Shown: one piece after another, positions 35,495 through 43,461 of the stretch | How positions within the stretch are numbered: the first letter of the stretch is position 1 | Layout of the letters: every line of letters begins with the position of its first letter | Assembly (NCBI GenBank): GCA_965242905.1 | Contig: CBDETM010000002.1 | Span: forward strand, 930,001 to 994,000 | Direction: 5' to 3' | DNA from: Bin5 sp965242905 | Lineage (GTDB): Bacteria > Chloroflexota > Anaerolineae > Caldilineales > Caldilineaceae | Length of the DNA stretch: 64,000 nucleotides | Notes under the pieces: model-generated | What the model saw: only the letters and a program-made list of their open reading frames with translations | The model's database searches: none | What the model was told of the DNA's origin: nothing | Program-made: the position numbers and the translations under genes

Positions 35495-35866
35495 ATGAAG
35501 CCAGAGATTCATCCCGAATATTTCCCTGCGGCGCAGGTCAACTGCTCGTGCGGGAACAGTTGGGTGACCGGCAGCACGGCGGCGGAGATCAACGTCAACA
35601 TCTGCAGCCAGTGCCATCCGTTCTATACGGGTGAACAGCGTATCGTCGATTCGGTCGGCCGGGTTGAGCGGTTTGTGAGGCGGCTGGAATCGAGGCAGAG
35701 TGCGGCGGCCCGCCAGCGGATTGAGGTGGAGGCGCGGCAGGAGGCCGAGGCGGCGGCACGGCGGGCGCGGGCGCGCGGCGACGATCCCGAGGAGGCCGCG
35801 GCCGAGGTTATGTCCAGGTACGAGGCGGAAGTCGAAGCCGGAGCAGAGGCCGAGGTGGAAGCGTAA
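35495..35866 (+). CDS. rpmE: Ribosomal protein bL31, zinc-binding type, with a C-terminal extension
   Basis: Residues 1-67 form a C+ bL31: MKPEIHPEYFPAAQVNCSCGNSW, then CSQCHPFYTGEQRIVDSVGRVERF, with the Zn ligands as CxC and CxxC. Standard proteins end at about 70 residues. This one has a further ~55 residues rich in Ala, Arg and Glu (EARQEAEAAARRARARG ... RYEAEVEAGAEAEVEA), predicted as a single helix. The zinc ligands are intact. Like L21 in the same operon it has gained a low-complexity tail. The start ATG 35495 is 4 bp after rpmA. Confidence 0.93.
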   Translation: MKPEIHPEYFPAAQVNCSCGNSWVTGSTAAEINVNICSQCHPFYTGEQRIVDSVGRVERFVRRLESRQSAAARQRIEVEARQEAEAAARRARARGDDPEEAAAEVMSRYEAEVEAGAEAEVEA

Positions 35867-35891
35867 GCCTGTGGCGCGAGCGGACCACAGA

Positions 35892-36512
35892 ATGAATTCC
35901 CAGTCCGGCGGCGGATGGATCGAGCTGATTTGTGGTTCGATGTTCAGCGGCAAGACAGAAGAGCTGCTGCGCCGCGTGCGCCGGTCCGAAATTGCGCGGC
36001 GCCGCATCCAGCTTTTCAAACCCCAGATCGACAATCGATACGGCCGCGAGCTGCTGGCGTCGCACAACGGCATGTCTCGAGGTGACGTCACCATACTGGA
36101 GGACACCGCTTCCTTGCTGAACCGGGTGAAGCGGGGTACGGAGGTGGTGGCGATCGACGAAGTGCAGTTTTTCAATCCTGCGGTGGCAGGCATCTGCCAG
36201 GAGCTGGCGGACCAGGGTAAGCAGGTGATTGCGGCGGGCCTGGACCAGGACTTCCGCGGCGAGCCGTTCGGGCCGATGCCGATGCTGATGGCGCTGGCTG
36301 AACAGGTGGACAAGCTGCACGCCATCTGCGTGCGCTGCGGCGCGCCGGCCACGCGCACGCAACGGCTGATCGACGGGAAGCCGGCCCGCTATGATGAACC
36401 GGTTATTCTTGTGGGCGGCAGCGAGAGCTATGAGGCCCGCTGTCGCAGCTGCCATGATGTGCCAGCCAAGCCGAGTACGAAGGCGCTGTTGGAAGAGCTG
36501 GGCTTTGTTTGA
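35892..36512 (+). CDS. tdk: Thymidine kinase
   Basis: The 206-residue protein has the P-loop GSMFSGKT (15-22), the DEVQFF motif, a lid and substrate loop with ILVGGSESYEARCRSCH, and two CxxC zinc pairs (CVRCG and CRSC). It phosphorylates thymidine in the salvage pathway and should be a tetramer. ATG 35892 is chosen because it gives a normal N-terminus (NSQSGGGWIELICGSMF); GTG codons upstream overlap the rpmE end. Only 25 bp separate it from rpmE, so it is the last gene of the ribosomal operon, a placement found in other phyla too. Its stop is immediately followed by a heptamer tract. Confidence 0.95.
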   Translation: MNSQSGGGWIELICGSMFSGKTEELLRRVRRSEIARRRIQLFKPQIDNRYGRELLASHNGMSRGDVTILEDTASLLNRVKRGTEVVAIDEVQFFNPAVAGICQELADQGKQVIAAGLDQDFRGEPFGPMPMLMALAEQVDKLHAICVRCGAPATRTQRLIDGKPARYDEPVILVGGSESYEARCRSCHDVPAKPSTKALLEELGFV

Positions 36513-36549
36513 ACGGCAGTTTTTAGTTGTCAGTTTTTAGTTTTTAGTG
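36513..36549 (+). repeat. Heptamer tract directly after tdk
   Basis: CGGCAGTTTTTAGTTGTCAG and TTTTTAGTTTTTAGTGG continue directly from the tdk stop codon. The rest of the gap (36550-36885) holds no recognised feature. Confidence 0.75.
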
Positions 36550-36885
36550 GACGTGCCCCGCGGTCGGGATGTGTGTAGTTTCCCATAGGGAATACGCGCC
36601 TCGCAGTCTGAATGTTCTGTTAGTAGACTCCCCTCTTTGCCCGTCAGGGTACAGATTTCTCCAATTTTGCCAGTTCAGGATCAAGACGATAGTTTGCCCT
36701 CTTTGTCTGGCTTACCCTGGTGAGGACGCCCGAGTCCATGGGGTAGGACGGCGAGCATCTGATGCGTGCTCTCCCTGACCAGGCAACTTTTCTTCACTGG
36801 GTAGCGACTGCCTTACTCTCTCAGGTTTGAGGTAGTTGCTCGCGCGCGTGGTGCGGAGTAGAGTGAGGATTCCTCCCGAGCGAGG

Positions 36886-36913
36886 TTGCGAAAAAGGGGC
36901 AAGATTCTATAAT
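36886..36913 (+). promoter_or_regulatory. Promoter of the malonyl-CoA-synthetase-like gene
   Basis: TTGCGA (36886-36891) and a perfect TATAAT (36908-36913) are separated by 16 bp, the same boxes and spacing as the promoter at 29119. The start codon is 40 bp downstream, giving a leader of about 33 nt. Confidence 0.7.
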
Positions 36914-36952
36914 GGCGGGGCGGGACAGACGACATTCAACAGGCAGGGCACA

Positions 36953-38485
36953 ATGAACCTTTTGACTCTTTTTGCGATTGGCCGCGAGCGGCAGCCGGAC
37001 AAGGTAGCGATCGAATTCAGGGATACGCGCGGGCCACTGGCGTCGCTGGAGTTGACCTTTGCGGAACTGCAGCGGGAGGTGGGGAGATGGGCGGCTGCAT
37101 TTGCGCGGATGGGCGTGCAGAAGGGGGACCGGGTTGCGCTGTATCTGTGCAACCGGCCGGAGTTCGTGATCGCGTACCTGGCGACGCTGGAGGTGGGCGC
37201 GATCATGGTGCCGATCAATCTGCGCTACCGCAGGCGGGAGCTCAGCCATATTTTGAACGATGCAGAGCCGGCGTTGCTGATGATCGAGGAGGAGCACTGG
37301 CCGGTGCTGGACGGGATGGTGGGGATTGAGGTCGGGCCAGGGTTGACGGTGCTGTCGGTGGACAGGGCGGCGAGCTGGCTGGAAGAGGCTGACGGCGAGG
37401 CGTGGACCAGTGCATCGCGACCGTTGACGCGCGGTGAGGATACTGCGCTGATCATGTATACGAGCGGTACAACGGGCACGAGCAAGGGGGCGGTGCTGAC
37501 GCATAACCATGTGCTGGCGACGGTGACGGGCCTGCTGAGCGCGTGGGCGTGGCAGGCGGACGACGTGCTGCTGCTGCCGCTGCCGCTGTTTCATACGCAC
37601 GGGCTGGTGGTGGGGCTGCACTGCGCGCTGGCGATGGGGGCGACGGTGCGGTTGCGTACAGGATTCGATGCGACGGAGACGGTGAAGACGCTTTCAGGCG
37701 GCGGGGCAACGCTGTTTTTTGCGGTGCCGACGATCTATACGCGGCTGGTGGACATGCTGACGCAAGCGGCAGTGGCGCCCGACTTTTCGTCGGTGAGGCT
37801 GTTCTGTTCTGGCAGCGCGCCGCTGCCTGCGGAGGTCCACAATGCGTTTGAGCGGCTGACGGGGAAGCGGATTCTGGAACGGTACGGGATGACGGAGACG
37901 GGGATGAATTTCAGCAATCCCTACGCGGGGCCGCGCGTGGCGGGTACGGTGGGCACGCCGTTGCCGGGCGTGTTCGCGCGCATTGTGGACGCAAAGGGGG
38001 AGGACCTACCGGCGGGCGAGGAAGGGGAGCTGCTGCTGCGGGGGAGCAATGTGTTCGACGAGTACTGGCGGGCGCCGCAGAAGACGGCGGAGAGTTTTGT
38101 GCATGACGAGCTGGGGAACCGCTGGTTTCTGACGGGGGACCTGGCCAGCATGGACCCGCTGACGGGCTATGTGACGCTGCTGGGAAGGCGGCATGAGCTG
38201 ATCATTTCGGGCGGGCTGAATATCTATCCGCGCGAGGTTGAGGAGATGCTGATGGCGTTTCCCGGGATCGAGGAGGCAGCGGTGGTGGGTGAGCCGGACG
38301 CGGAGTGGGGCGAGGCGCCGGTGGCGTACCTGGTGTGCAGCTGCGAGATCGACGAGGTGGATTTGGAGAGGTACTGCCGGGGGCAGCTGGCTTCGTATAA
38401 GTTGCCGCGGCGGTTCAGGTTTGTTGGGGGGTTGCCGCGGAATGCGATGGGGAAGGTGCAGAAGCATATGTTGCCGCGGGGGTGA
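36953..38485 (+). CDS. AMP-dependent acyl-CoA synthetase, malonyl-CoA synthetase (MatB)-like
   Basis: The 510-residue enzyme has the AMP-binding loop MYTSGTTGTSKGAVLTH, the LPLFHTHGLVVGLHCAL block, and a second core motif ERYGMTETGMNFSNPYAG, which I recognise from malonyl-CoA synthetases. GDLASMDPLTGYV and the catalytic C-terminal Lys in NAMGKVQK follow. It should activate a short dicarboxylate or acid with ATP and CoA. It could feed malonyl-CoA into biosynthesis; MatC transport genes are not present. ATG 36953 is chosen over the frame-extending ATG 36836, because a promoter (36886-36913) lies between them. The stop codon TGA is the first bases of the tandem repeat that follows. Confidence 0.85.
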   Translation: MNLLTLFAIGRERQPDKVAIEFRDTRGPLASLELTFAELQREVGRWAAAFARMGVQKGDRVALYLCNRPEFVIAYLATLEVGAIMVPINLRYRRRELSHILNDAEPALLMIEEEHWPVLDGMVGIEVGPGLTVLSVDRAASWLEEADGEAWTSASRPLTRGEDTALIMYTSGTTGTSKGAVLTHNHVLATVTGLLSAWAWQADDVLLLPLPLFHTHGLVVGLHCALAMGATVRLRTGFDATETVKTLSGGGATLFFAVPTIYTRLVDMLTQAAVAPDFSSVRLFCSGSAPLPAEVHNAFERLTGKRILERYGMTETGMNFSNPYAGPRVAGTVGTPLPGVFARIVDAKGEDLPAGEEGELLLRGSNVFDEYWRAPQKTAESFVHDELGNRWFLTGDLASMDPLTGYVTLLGRRHELIISGGLNIYPREVEEMLMAFPGIEEAAVVGEPDAEWGEAPVAYLVCSCEIDEVDLERYCRGQLASYKLPRRFRFVGGLPRNAMGKVQKHMLPRG

Positions 38486-38494
38486 ATCAGGATT

Positions 38495-39145
38495 TGAATC
38501 AGGATTTGCGGGATTTTGATGGATTTTCGGGATGGGGGTCCCGCGGGTTGGTGGTTTGGATGGGATGGGGGGGGGTGGCATTTTTCGTTGTCTGAATCAG
38601 GATTTGCGGGATTTTGATGGATTTTCGGGATGGGGTGTCGCCAGGGTTGGTGGTTTGGATGGGATGAGGGGAGGCTGGCTTTTCTTGTTGTCTGAATCAG
38701 GATTTGCGGGATTGTGATGGATTTTCGGGATGGGGGGTGCGCGGGTTGGTGGTTTGGATGGGATGAGGGGAGGCTGGCTTTTCTTGTTGTCTGAATCAGG
38801 ATTTGCAGGATTTTGATGGATTTTCGGGATGGGGGGTGCGCGGGTTGGTGGTTTGGATGGGATGAGGGGAGGCTGGCTTTTTTTGTTGTCTGAATCAGGA
38901 TTTGCGGGATTGTGATGGATTTTCTGGATAGGGGTTCGCGCGGGTTGGTGGTTTGGATGGGATGGGGGATGGCTGGCTTTTCTTGTTGTCTGAATCAGGA
39001 TTTGCGGGATTGTGATGGATTTTCAGGATGGGGAGTTGGCGCGGGTTTATGGTTTGGATGGGATAGGGGGGTGGCTGGCATTTCTCGTTGTCTGAATCAG
39101 GATTTGCAGGATTTTGATGGATTTTCGGGATGGGGGTTCGCGCGG
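38495..39145 (+). repeat. About 100-bp tandem repeat, seven units
   Basis: Units begin TGAATCAGGATTTGCGGGAT at 38495, 38593, 38693, 38792, 38891, 38991 and 39093, so the period is 98-102 bp and the last unit is partial. Each holds GATGGATTTTCGGGATGGGG, then CGCGGGTTGGTGGTTTGGATGG and GGCTGGC. There are no unique spacers, so it is not a CRISPR. Both strands have fragments of open frame, but the period is not a multiple of three throughout. The repeat ends 36 bp before the GxxExxY gene. Confidence 0.9.
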
Positions 39146-39180
39146 GACGAGGTGGTTGAAAGGGTGGAAGGATTGACGGG

Positions 39181-39582
39181 ATGATCAAGGATGAGTTGAC
39201 TTATAGGATTATTGGATGTGCGATGAAGGTGCATAACACGTTGGGGTGTGGGTTTCAGGAGGTGATTTACCAGAGATGTCTCGCTATTGAGATGAATCGG
39301 GCTGGATTGACTTTCGGTCGGGAGGTTGATGTAGGGATTTTTTATGATGGTTATTCGGTGGGATCGAGACGGGCGGACTTTATCGTGGGTGATCGAGTTG
39401 TGGTTGAGTTGAAGGCTTTGACTGCGCTGGAGAATGTTCATATTGCGCAGGCCCGGAATTACGTGGTTGCGTATGGCTATGAGGTTGGGCTCTTGATAAA
39501 CTTCGGGGCGGAGAGTTTGGAGTATAAGAGGATATTCAATAGACACAAGAGTTCGCCGAACGGGAAACAAGCAAGTTCCTAA
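39181..39582 (+). CDS. GxxExxY-family protein (PD-(D/E)XK nuclease superfamily)
   Basis: The 133-residue protein carries the family signature GFQEVIY (GxxExxY), the preceding YRIIGCAMKVHNTLG helix, the catalytic-type strand RRADFIVGDRVVVELKA (a D...ExK pattern), and the ending VGLLINFGAESLEYKR. These proteins are related to restriction-endonuclease-like folds, but no activity is established for most. They are frequently seen beside tandem repeats resembling the one upstream. ATG 39181 follows GGATTGACGGG. The GC content falls from here onward, marking an accessory segment. Confidence 0.85.
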   Translation: MIKDELTYRIIGCAMKVHNTLGCGFQEVIYQRCLAIEMNRAGLTFGREVDVGIFYDGYSVGSRRADFIVGDRVVVELKALTALENVHIAQARNYVVAYGYEVGLLINFGAESLEYKRIFNRHKSSPNGKQASS

Positions 39583-39643
39583 TTCGCCAAAACATGGAGC
39601 ACAAAATTGATGTCGCCGCTGACCTCAAGATGCATGAATACAA

Positions 39644-41290
39644 ATGACTGAGCCGATCAAGTCTGTCGAAGAGTTTGTTGCGTGGACAAAGGCGTTGCGG
39701 GGCAGTATGCTTCTCTATCGCGGTCTGGCTAACTCCGAATGGGAAGTGGAATCATCGGCGTATAGGAGACTTAGAAGATCGGAAGCGATGTCGTCAGAGA
39801 CGCTTCCTGCGATCATGTTTCAGAATTACATTTACACACTATTGGATGAAGCTAGTTTACAAGGTTTTCGAGAAAGGCAGGGTAGAAGTCTGTCGGAATT
39901 GGAGCTCCTTGCCGAATTACAGCATTTTGGCGCGGCGACATGCCTAATTGACTTTACAGATAGTGCTGCTATCGCTCTATATTTTGCGTGTCGTGAGAGA
40001 TTTGACGCAGTAGGCAAGGTGGTTGCTCTAAGAACTGACGATATACAACGGTTTTCCACTATCAACTACGACGACTTGGAAAAGCCGGCAAGAGAGTTTC
40101 TAAATGGGGGCACATGGTGGATGTGGAAGCCTAGCAGCCTAAACAACCGCATCATCGCACAGCATTCAGTCTTCGTTTTTGGAGAAGGGAAGGTTGGAAG
40201 AGCGCTTTACGAGGAGATCAATATAGCTGCAGAATGTAAGAAAGACATTGTAGCAACTTTGGAAAATACATTTGGCCTCAGTGAACACAAGCTCTTCAAT
40301 GATCTTGCTGGTTTTGCCCGCTTAAATGGACACGACCAGACATACCAAAGGCTCTCGGATGAAGACTACATCGTTCTGAGCATAGCGTTACATCAGCGAG
40401 GAGCACATGAGCAGGCAATTGAAAGCTATAGCAGAGCTATCGAACTTGCTCCCCAGAGGGCTGACTTATATAACGCTCGTGGGGCAGCTAAGAGCATTCT
40501 AAGGGACCCTCAGGGGGCCATCGCCGATTTCGACAAGGCGATTGAACTCGATCCCCAGCTTGCCGTGGCCTTCAACAATCGTGGAGCTGCAAAAAAAGCG
40601 TCTAACGACATTCCGGGAGCAATCGACGACTACAACAGTGCGATAGACTTGGATCCTCAATATCCAGAAGTCTTTTCGAATCGTGGAAAGGCAAATAGAG
40701 AGCTGGGCCGACTGTACGAGGCCCTGGCTGACTTTGACAGAGCAATCGAACTCAATCCGATGGCAGCCGCCGCGTATAGTTCACGAGCCGCTGTAAAGGG
40801 CGATTTACAAGACTTCCCTGGCGCGATCGCAGATTGTGATAGAGCGGTCGAACTGAATCCAAGTATCGAAGATGCTTATTACATTCGAGGAGCTGCAAAA
40901 CACATGCAAGGCGATCATCAAGGGGCGATCGCCGACTGCAACAGAGCCATTGAACTCAATCCTAGTTGCGCCATGGCTTACTACTATCGCGGCATGGCAA
41001 GACATAGGTTGAACGACAAGAAAGGCGCTATCTCCGACTTCGACAGATCGATTGAGTACGATCCAAACTACGCGGCAGCATACAACAGTCGTGGAGTTGA
41101 AAGGCAATACTCCGGGGACGCTCCAGAGGCGATCGCGGACTTCACCAAAGCAATTGAACTCAAACCGGATTTCGCGTTGGCATATTCAAATCGAGGGAAG
41201 GCAAGACGTTCGATAGGAAACGAAGCAGACGCCGCAAAAGATTTCGCCAAAGCGAAAGAGATTGACTCAATTCTTCATCATGCAGATTAA
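39644..41290 (+). CDS. FRG-domain protein with nine TPR repeats
   Basis: The 548-residue protein has an N-terminal FRG domain: SMLLYRGLAN (the F/YRG motif), ELLAELQHFGAATCLIDFTD and ALYFACRERF, followed by HSVFVFGEG. The C-terminal part is nine consecutive TPR units of 34 residues (about 238-545), each with the pattern A-Y-x-x-R-G ... GAIADFxxAIELxP. FRG domains occur in phage, archaeal and bacterial proteins of unknown function, sometimes in defence loci. A predicted ligand-binding or catalytic pocket from the conserved R, H and D is possible. Codons use more A/T than neighbours, indicating transfer. Next to it lie a GxxExxY gene and a decayed HicBA pair. Confidence 0.88.
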   Translation: MTEPIKSVEEFVAWTKALRGSMLLYRGLANSEWEVESSAYRRLRRSEAMSSETLPAIMFQNYIYTLLDEASLQGFRERQGRSLSELELLAELQHFGAATCLIDFTDSAAIALYFACRERFDAVGKVVALRTDDIQRFSTINYDDLEKPAREFLNGGTWWMWKPSSLNNRIIAQHSVFVFGEGKVGRALYEEINIAAECKKDIVATLENTFGLSEHKLFNDLAGFARLNGHDQTYQRLSDEDYIVLSIALHQRGAHEQAIESYSRAIELAPQRADLYNARGAAKSILRDPQGAIADFDKAIELDPQLAVAFNNRGAAKKASNDIPGAIDDYNSAIDLDPQYPEVFSNRGKANRELGRLYEALADFDRAIELNPMAAAAYSSRAAVKGDLQDFPGAIADCDRAVELNPSIEDAYYIRGAAKHMQGDHQGAIADCNRAIELNPSCAMAYYYRGMARHRLNDKKGAISDFDRSIEYDPNYAAAYNSRGVERQYSGDAPEAIADFTKAIELKPDFALAYSNRGKARRSIGNEADAAKDFAKAKEIDSILHHAD

Positions 41291-41560
41291 TGGGCAAGAG
41301 ACCGTAACATAGATGAATTCAAGAACTGAACGCAAACCAGCCAACAAATGTGGATTCCATTTGGAAAAACGACTTTTCGCGATGGCGTCGTAACTGGAAC
41401 ACAGGAGCCTTCGCCGTTTTCTCGAAGTGTAAATTGTCTTGGTCGCCTTTGCGTCCCACATTAGTTCTACACCCACAAAGAGATTGGACGCAGGACGAAA
41501 TAGATATGGGCGCATTTGGGACATGTTCAATGCGGCAATTGCTGAAGACGGGAGGCCTTG
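41291..41560. other. Spacer without a supported gene
   Basis: This 270-bp stretch between the FRG-TPR gene and the HicBA remnant has only short overlapping frames on both strands, without ribosome-binding sites or family patterns. It may be the remains of an older gene. Confidence 0.3.
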
Positions 41561-41992
41561 GTGACCGGACTATTCACTGCCACTATCGAGCGCAAAGGGG
41601 ACGCGAACGTGGGTCTTTACCAAGAGCTTGATGTCGCCAGCCAGGGTCAAACGGTGGCCGAGGCGAGAGCAAATTTGAAAGAAGCACTGGATCTGTTTTT
41701 CGAGACGGCTTCTGCCACTGAACTTCAGAAACGGTTGCGCAGTGATGTGTCCATAACTCAGTGGAAGTCGAGGTTGTCGAGACTGCGCGTGTTATCTGGC
41801 CACGAAGCCTGTCGAACACTTGCGACTCAAGGGTTTCGGGAAGTCCGACGAAGAGGTAGCCATTTAACCATGCAGAGAGATCAACAGGCTTCTACGATCT
41901 CAGCCCCGGTACCTGACCACAAGGAATTGCGGCCAGAAACACTGTTGCAAATCGTCAAGTAAACGCGCCTTCCCACAGCCCTTTTTGAATGA
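41561..41992 (+). pseudogene. hicBA: Fused and interrupted HicB-HicA toxin-antitoxin module
   Basis: From GTG 41561 (GGAGG 5 nt upstream) the frame encodes a HicB antitoxin core: TGLFTATIERKGDANVGLY, DVASQGQTVAEARANLKEAL. The usual VEVEV end of HicB appears one frame off at about 41760-41775, so a single-base loss has joined the genes. The HicA toxin follows in the ORF frame from TTG 41774: LRVLSGHEACRTLATQGF, RRRGSHLTMQ with the catalytic His, and VPDHKELRPETL. It then meets TAA 41960-41962. Past that stop the frame continues TRLPTALFE to TGA 41990-41992, the normal HicA ending, so the TAA probably replaced a CAA codon. Both halves are likely inactive. Confidence 0.75.
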
Positions 41993-42061
41993 TGTCTCAC
42001 TAACACTTATCACCATAAAATCGGCTGATCCGGCCTTGCTTCAGCCATCTGGCCTGCCACA

Positions 42062-43240
42062 ATGTCACCACCCAGTGTTGAAATCGATGCGAGCGGACGA
42101 TACGCCGAACTGCGGAGGGGGGTGCGGGGGTTGTGTGCGCGGTTTCCGGGGGCGTATTGGCGGGAGCTGGATGGGGAGCGGGGGTATCCGGTTGAATTTG
42201 TGGAGGCGATGACGGAGGCGGGGTTTTTGGGGGCGCTGATCCCGGAGGCGTATGGGGGTGGGGGCGCTTCGGTTGCGGAGGCTTCGGTTATTTTGGAGGA
42301 GGTGAACCGGAGCGGGGGGAATGCGGGCGTTTGCCATGCGCAGATGTATGTGATGGGCGCGCTGGTGCGGCATGGGTCGGCGGAGCAGAAGGAGCAGTGG
42401 CTGCCGGCGCTGGCGGAGGGGGAGCTGCGGCTGCAGGCGTTTGGGGTGACGGAGCCGACGGCGGGGTCGGATACGACGCGAATACAGACAAGGGCGGTGC
42501 GGGACGGTGATGAATATGTGATCACGGGGCAGAAGATCTGGACGAGCCGGGCGGAGTATTCGGATCTGATGCTGCTGCTGGCGCGGACGATGCCGCTGGA
42601 GACTGTGAAGAGAAGGACGGAGGGGCTGTCGCTGTTTCTGGTGGATCTGCGGGAGGCCGATGAACGGGCGTTGACGATCCGGCCGCTGGAGACGATGATC
42701 AATCATCATACGACGGAGATCTTTTTTGACGGGCTGCGGGTGCCGGCAGAGAACCGGATCGGCGAGGAGGGGATGGGGTTCCGGTATATTCTGGACGGGA
42801 TGAACGCGGAGCGGATTTTGATCGCGGCGGAGTCGATCGGGGACGGGGGCTGGTTTATCGAGCGGTCGGTGGCGTATGCGAACGAGCGCGTTGTGTTTGA
42901 CCGGCCGATCGGGCAGAACCAAGGCGTGCAGTTTCCGATTGCGCAGGCGTACGCGAATTTGCGGGCGGCCGATCTGATGCGGTGGCAGGCGGCGGAGCTG
43001 TTTGACAGCGGGAAGGCTTGCGGCGCAGAGGCGAATATGGCGAAGATGCTGGCGGCGGACGCGGCGTGGGAGGCGGCGAACGTGTGCCTGCAGACGCATG
43101 GCGGGTTTGGCTTCGCAAGGGAGCACGACGTGGAGAGGAAGTTTCGGGAGGCGAAGCTGTATCAGATCGCGCCGGTGTCGAACAATCTGGTGCTGTCTTA
43201 TCTGGCGCAGCATGTGTTGGGGTTGCCGCGATCTTACTAG
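42062..43240 (+). CDS. Acyl-CoA dehydrogenase
   Basis: The 392-residue flavoprotein shows the family order: an N-terminal helical domain, the middle beta domain QAFGVTEPTAGSDTTRIQTRA and GQKIWTSRAEYSDLML, then the FAD-contacting FDRPIGQNQGVQFPIAQAYAN and the C-terminal QTHGGFGFAREHDVERKFREAKLYQIAP. It oxidises an acyl-CoA to the enoyl-CoA with electrons passed to ETF. The chain length is not predictable. It is followed by a CaiB/BaiF CoA-transferase and a MaoC dehydratase, and together these could degrade a branched or dicarboxylic acyl-CoA. Base composition is again GC-rich, marking the end of the island. Confidence 0.92.
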   Translation: MSPPSVEIDASGRYAELRRGVRGLCARFPGAYWRELDGERGYPVEFVEAMTEAGFLGALIPEAYGGGGASVAEASVILEEVNRSGGNAGVCHAQMYVMGALVRHGSAEQKEQWLPALAEGELRLQAFGVTEPTAGSDTTRIQTRAVRDGDEYVITGQKIWTSRAEYSDLMLLLARTMPLETVKRRTEGLSLFLVDLREADERALTIRPLETMINHHTTEIFFDGLRVPAENRIGEEGMGFRYILDGMNAERILIAAESIGDGGWFIERSVAYANERVVFDRPIGQNQGVQFPIAQAYANLRAADLMRWQAAELFDSGKACGAEANMAKMLAADAAWEAANVCLQTHGGFGFAREHDVERKFREAKLYQIAPVSNNLVLSYLAQHVLGLPRSY

Positions 43241-43245
43241 AACTG

Positions 43246-43273
43246 CAGTGGTCAGTAGTCAGTGGTCAGTGGC
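43246..43273 (+). repeat. Heptamer tract after the acyl-CoA dehydrogenase gene
   Basis: CAGTGGTCAGTAGTC and AGTGGTCAGTGG repeat with a 7-bp period, starting 5 bp after the gene's stop. The rest of the 220-bp gap before the next gene has no recognised feature. Confidence 0.75.
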
Positions 43274-43461
43274 GAGCAACGAAGGATCAGGGAATATGGG
43301 ATCAAGATGTGGGTTATCCTCGAGGAAGGCAGACTGCGAGGGAGTAACCGCTCTTGTGCACTTTGGGCACGATGGGGGACATAGAGAGATGGTTGGCAAC
43401 AGCTGTGTAGCTCAGGATGCGAGTTTTGACGTTTCTGAATTTGGATGGGGCTGCGGTTGAA

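Noticed and set aside
38495..39145. Possible CRISPR array
   Set aside because: Units are about 100 bp and nearly identical, without unique spacers of regular length, and no cas genes are present.
38912..39188. Small open frames inside the tandem repeat
   Set aside because: The repeat period varies between 98 and 102 bp, so frames do not stay open through all units, and both strands give similar low-complexity peptides. No ribosome-binding site or family match is seen.
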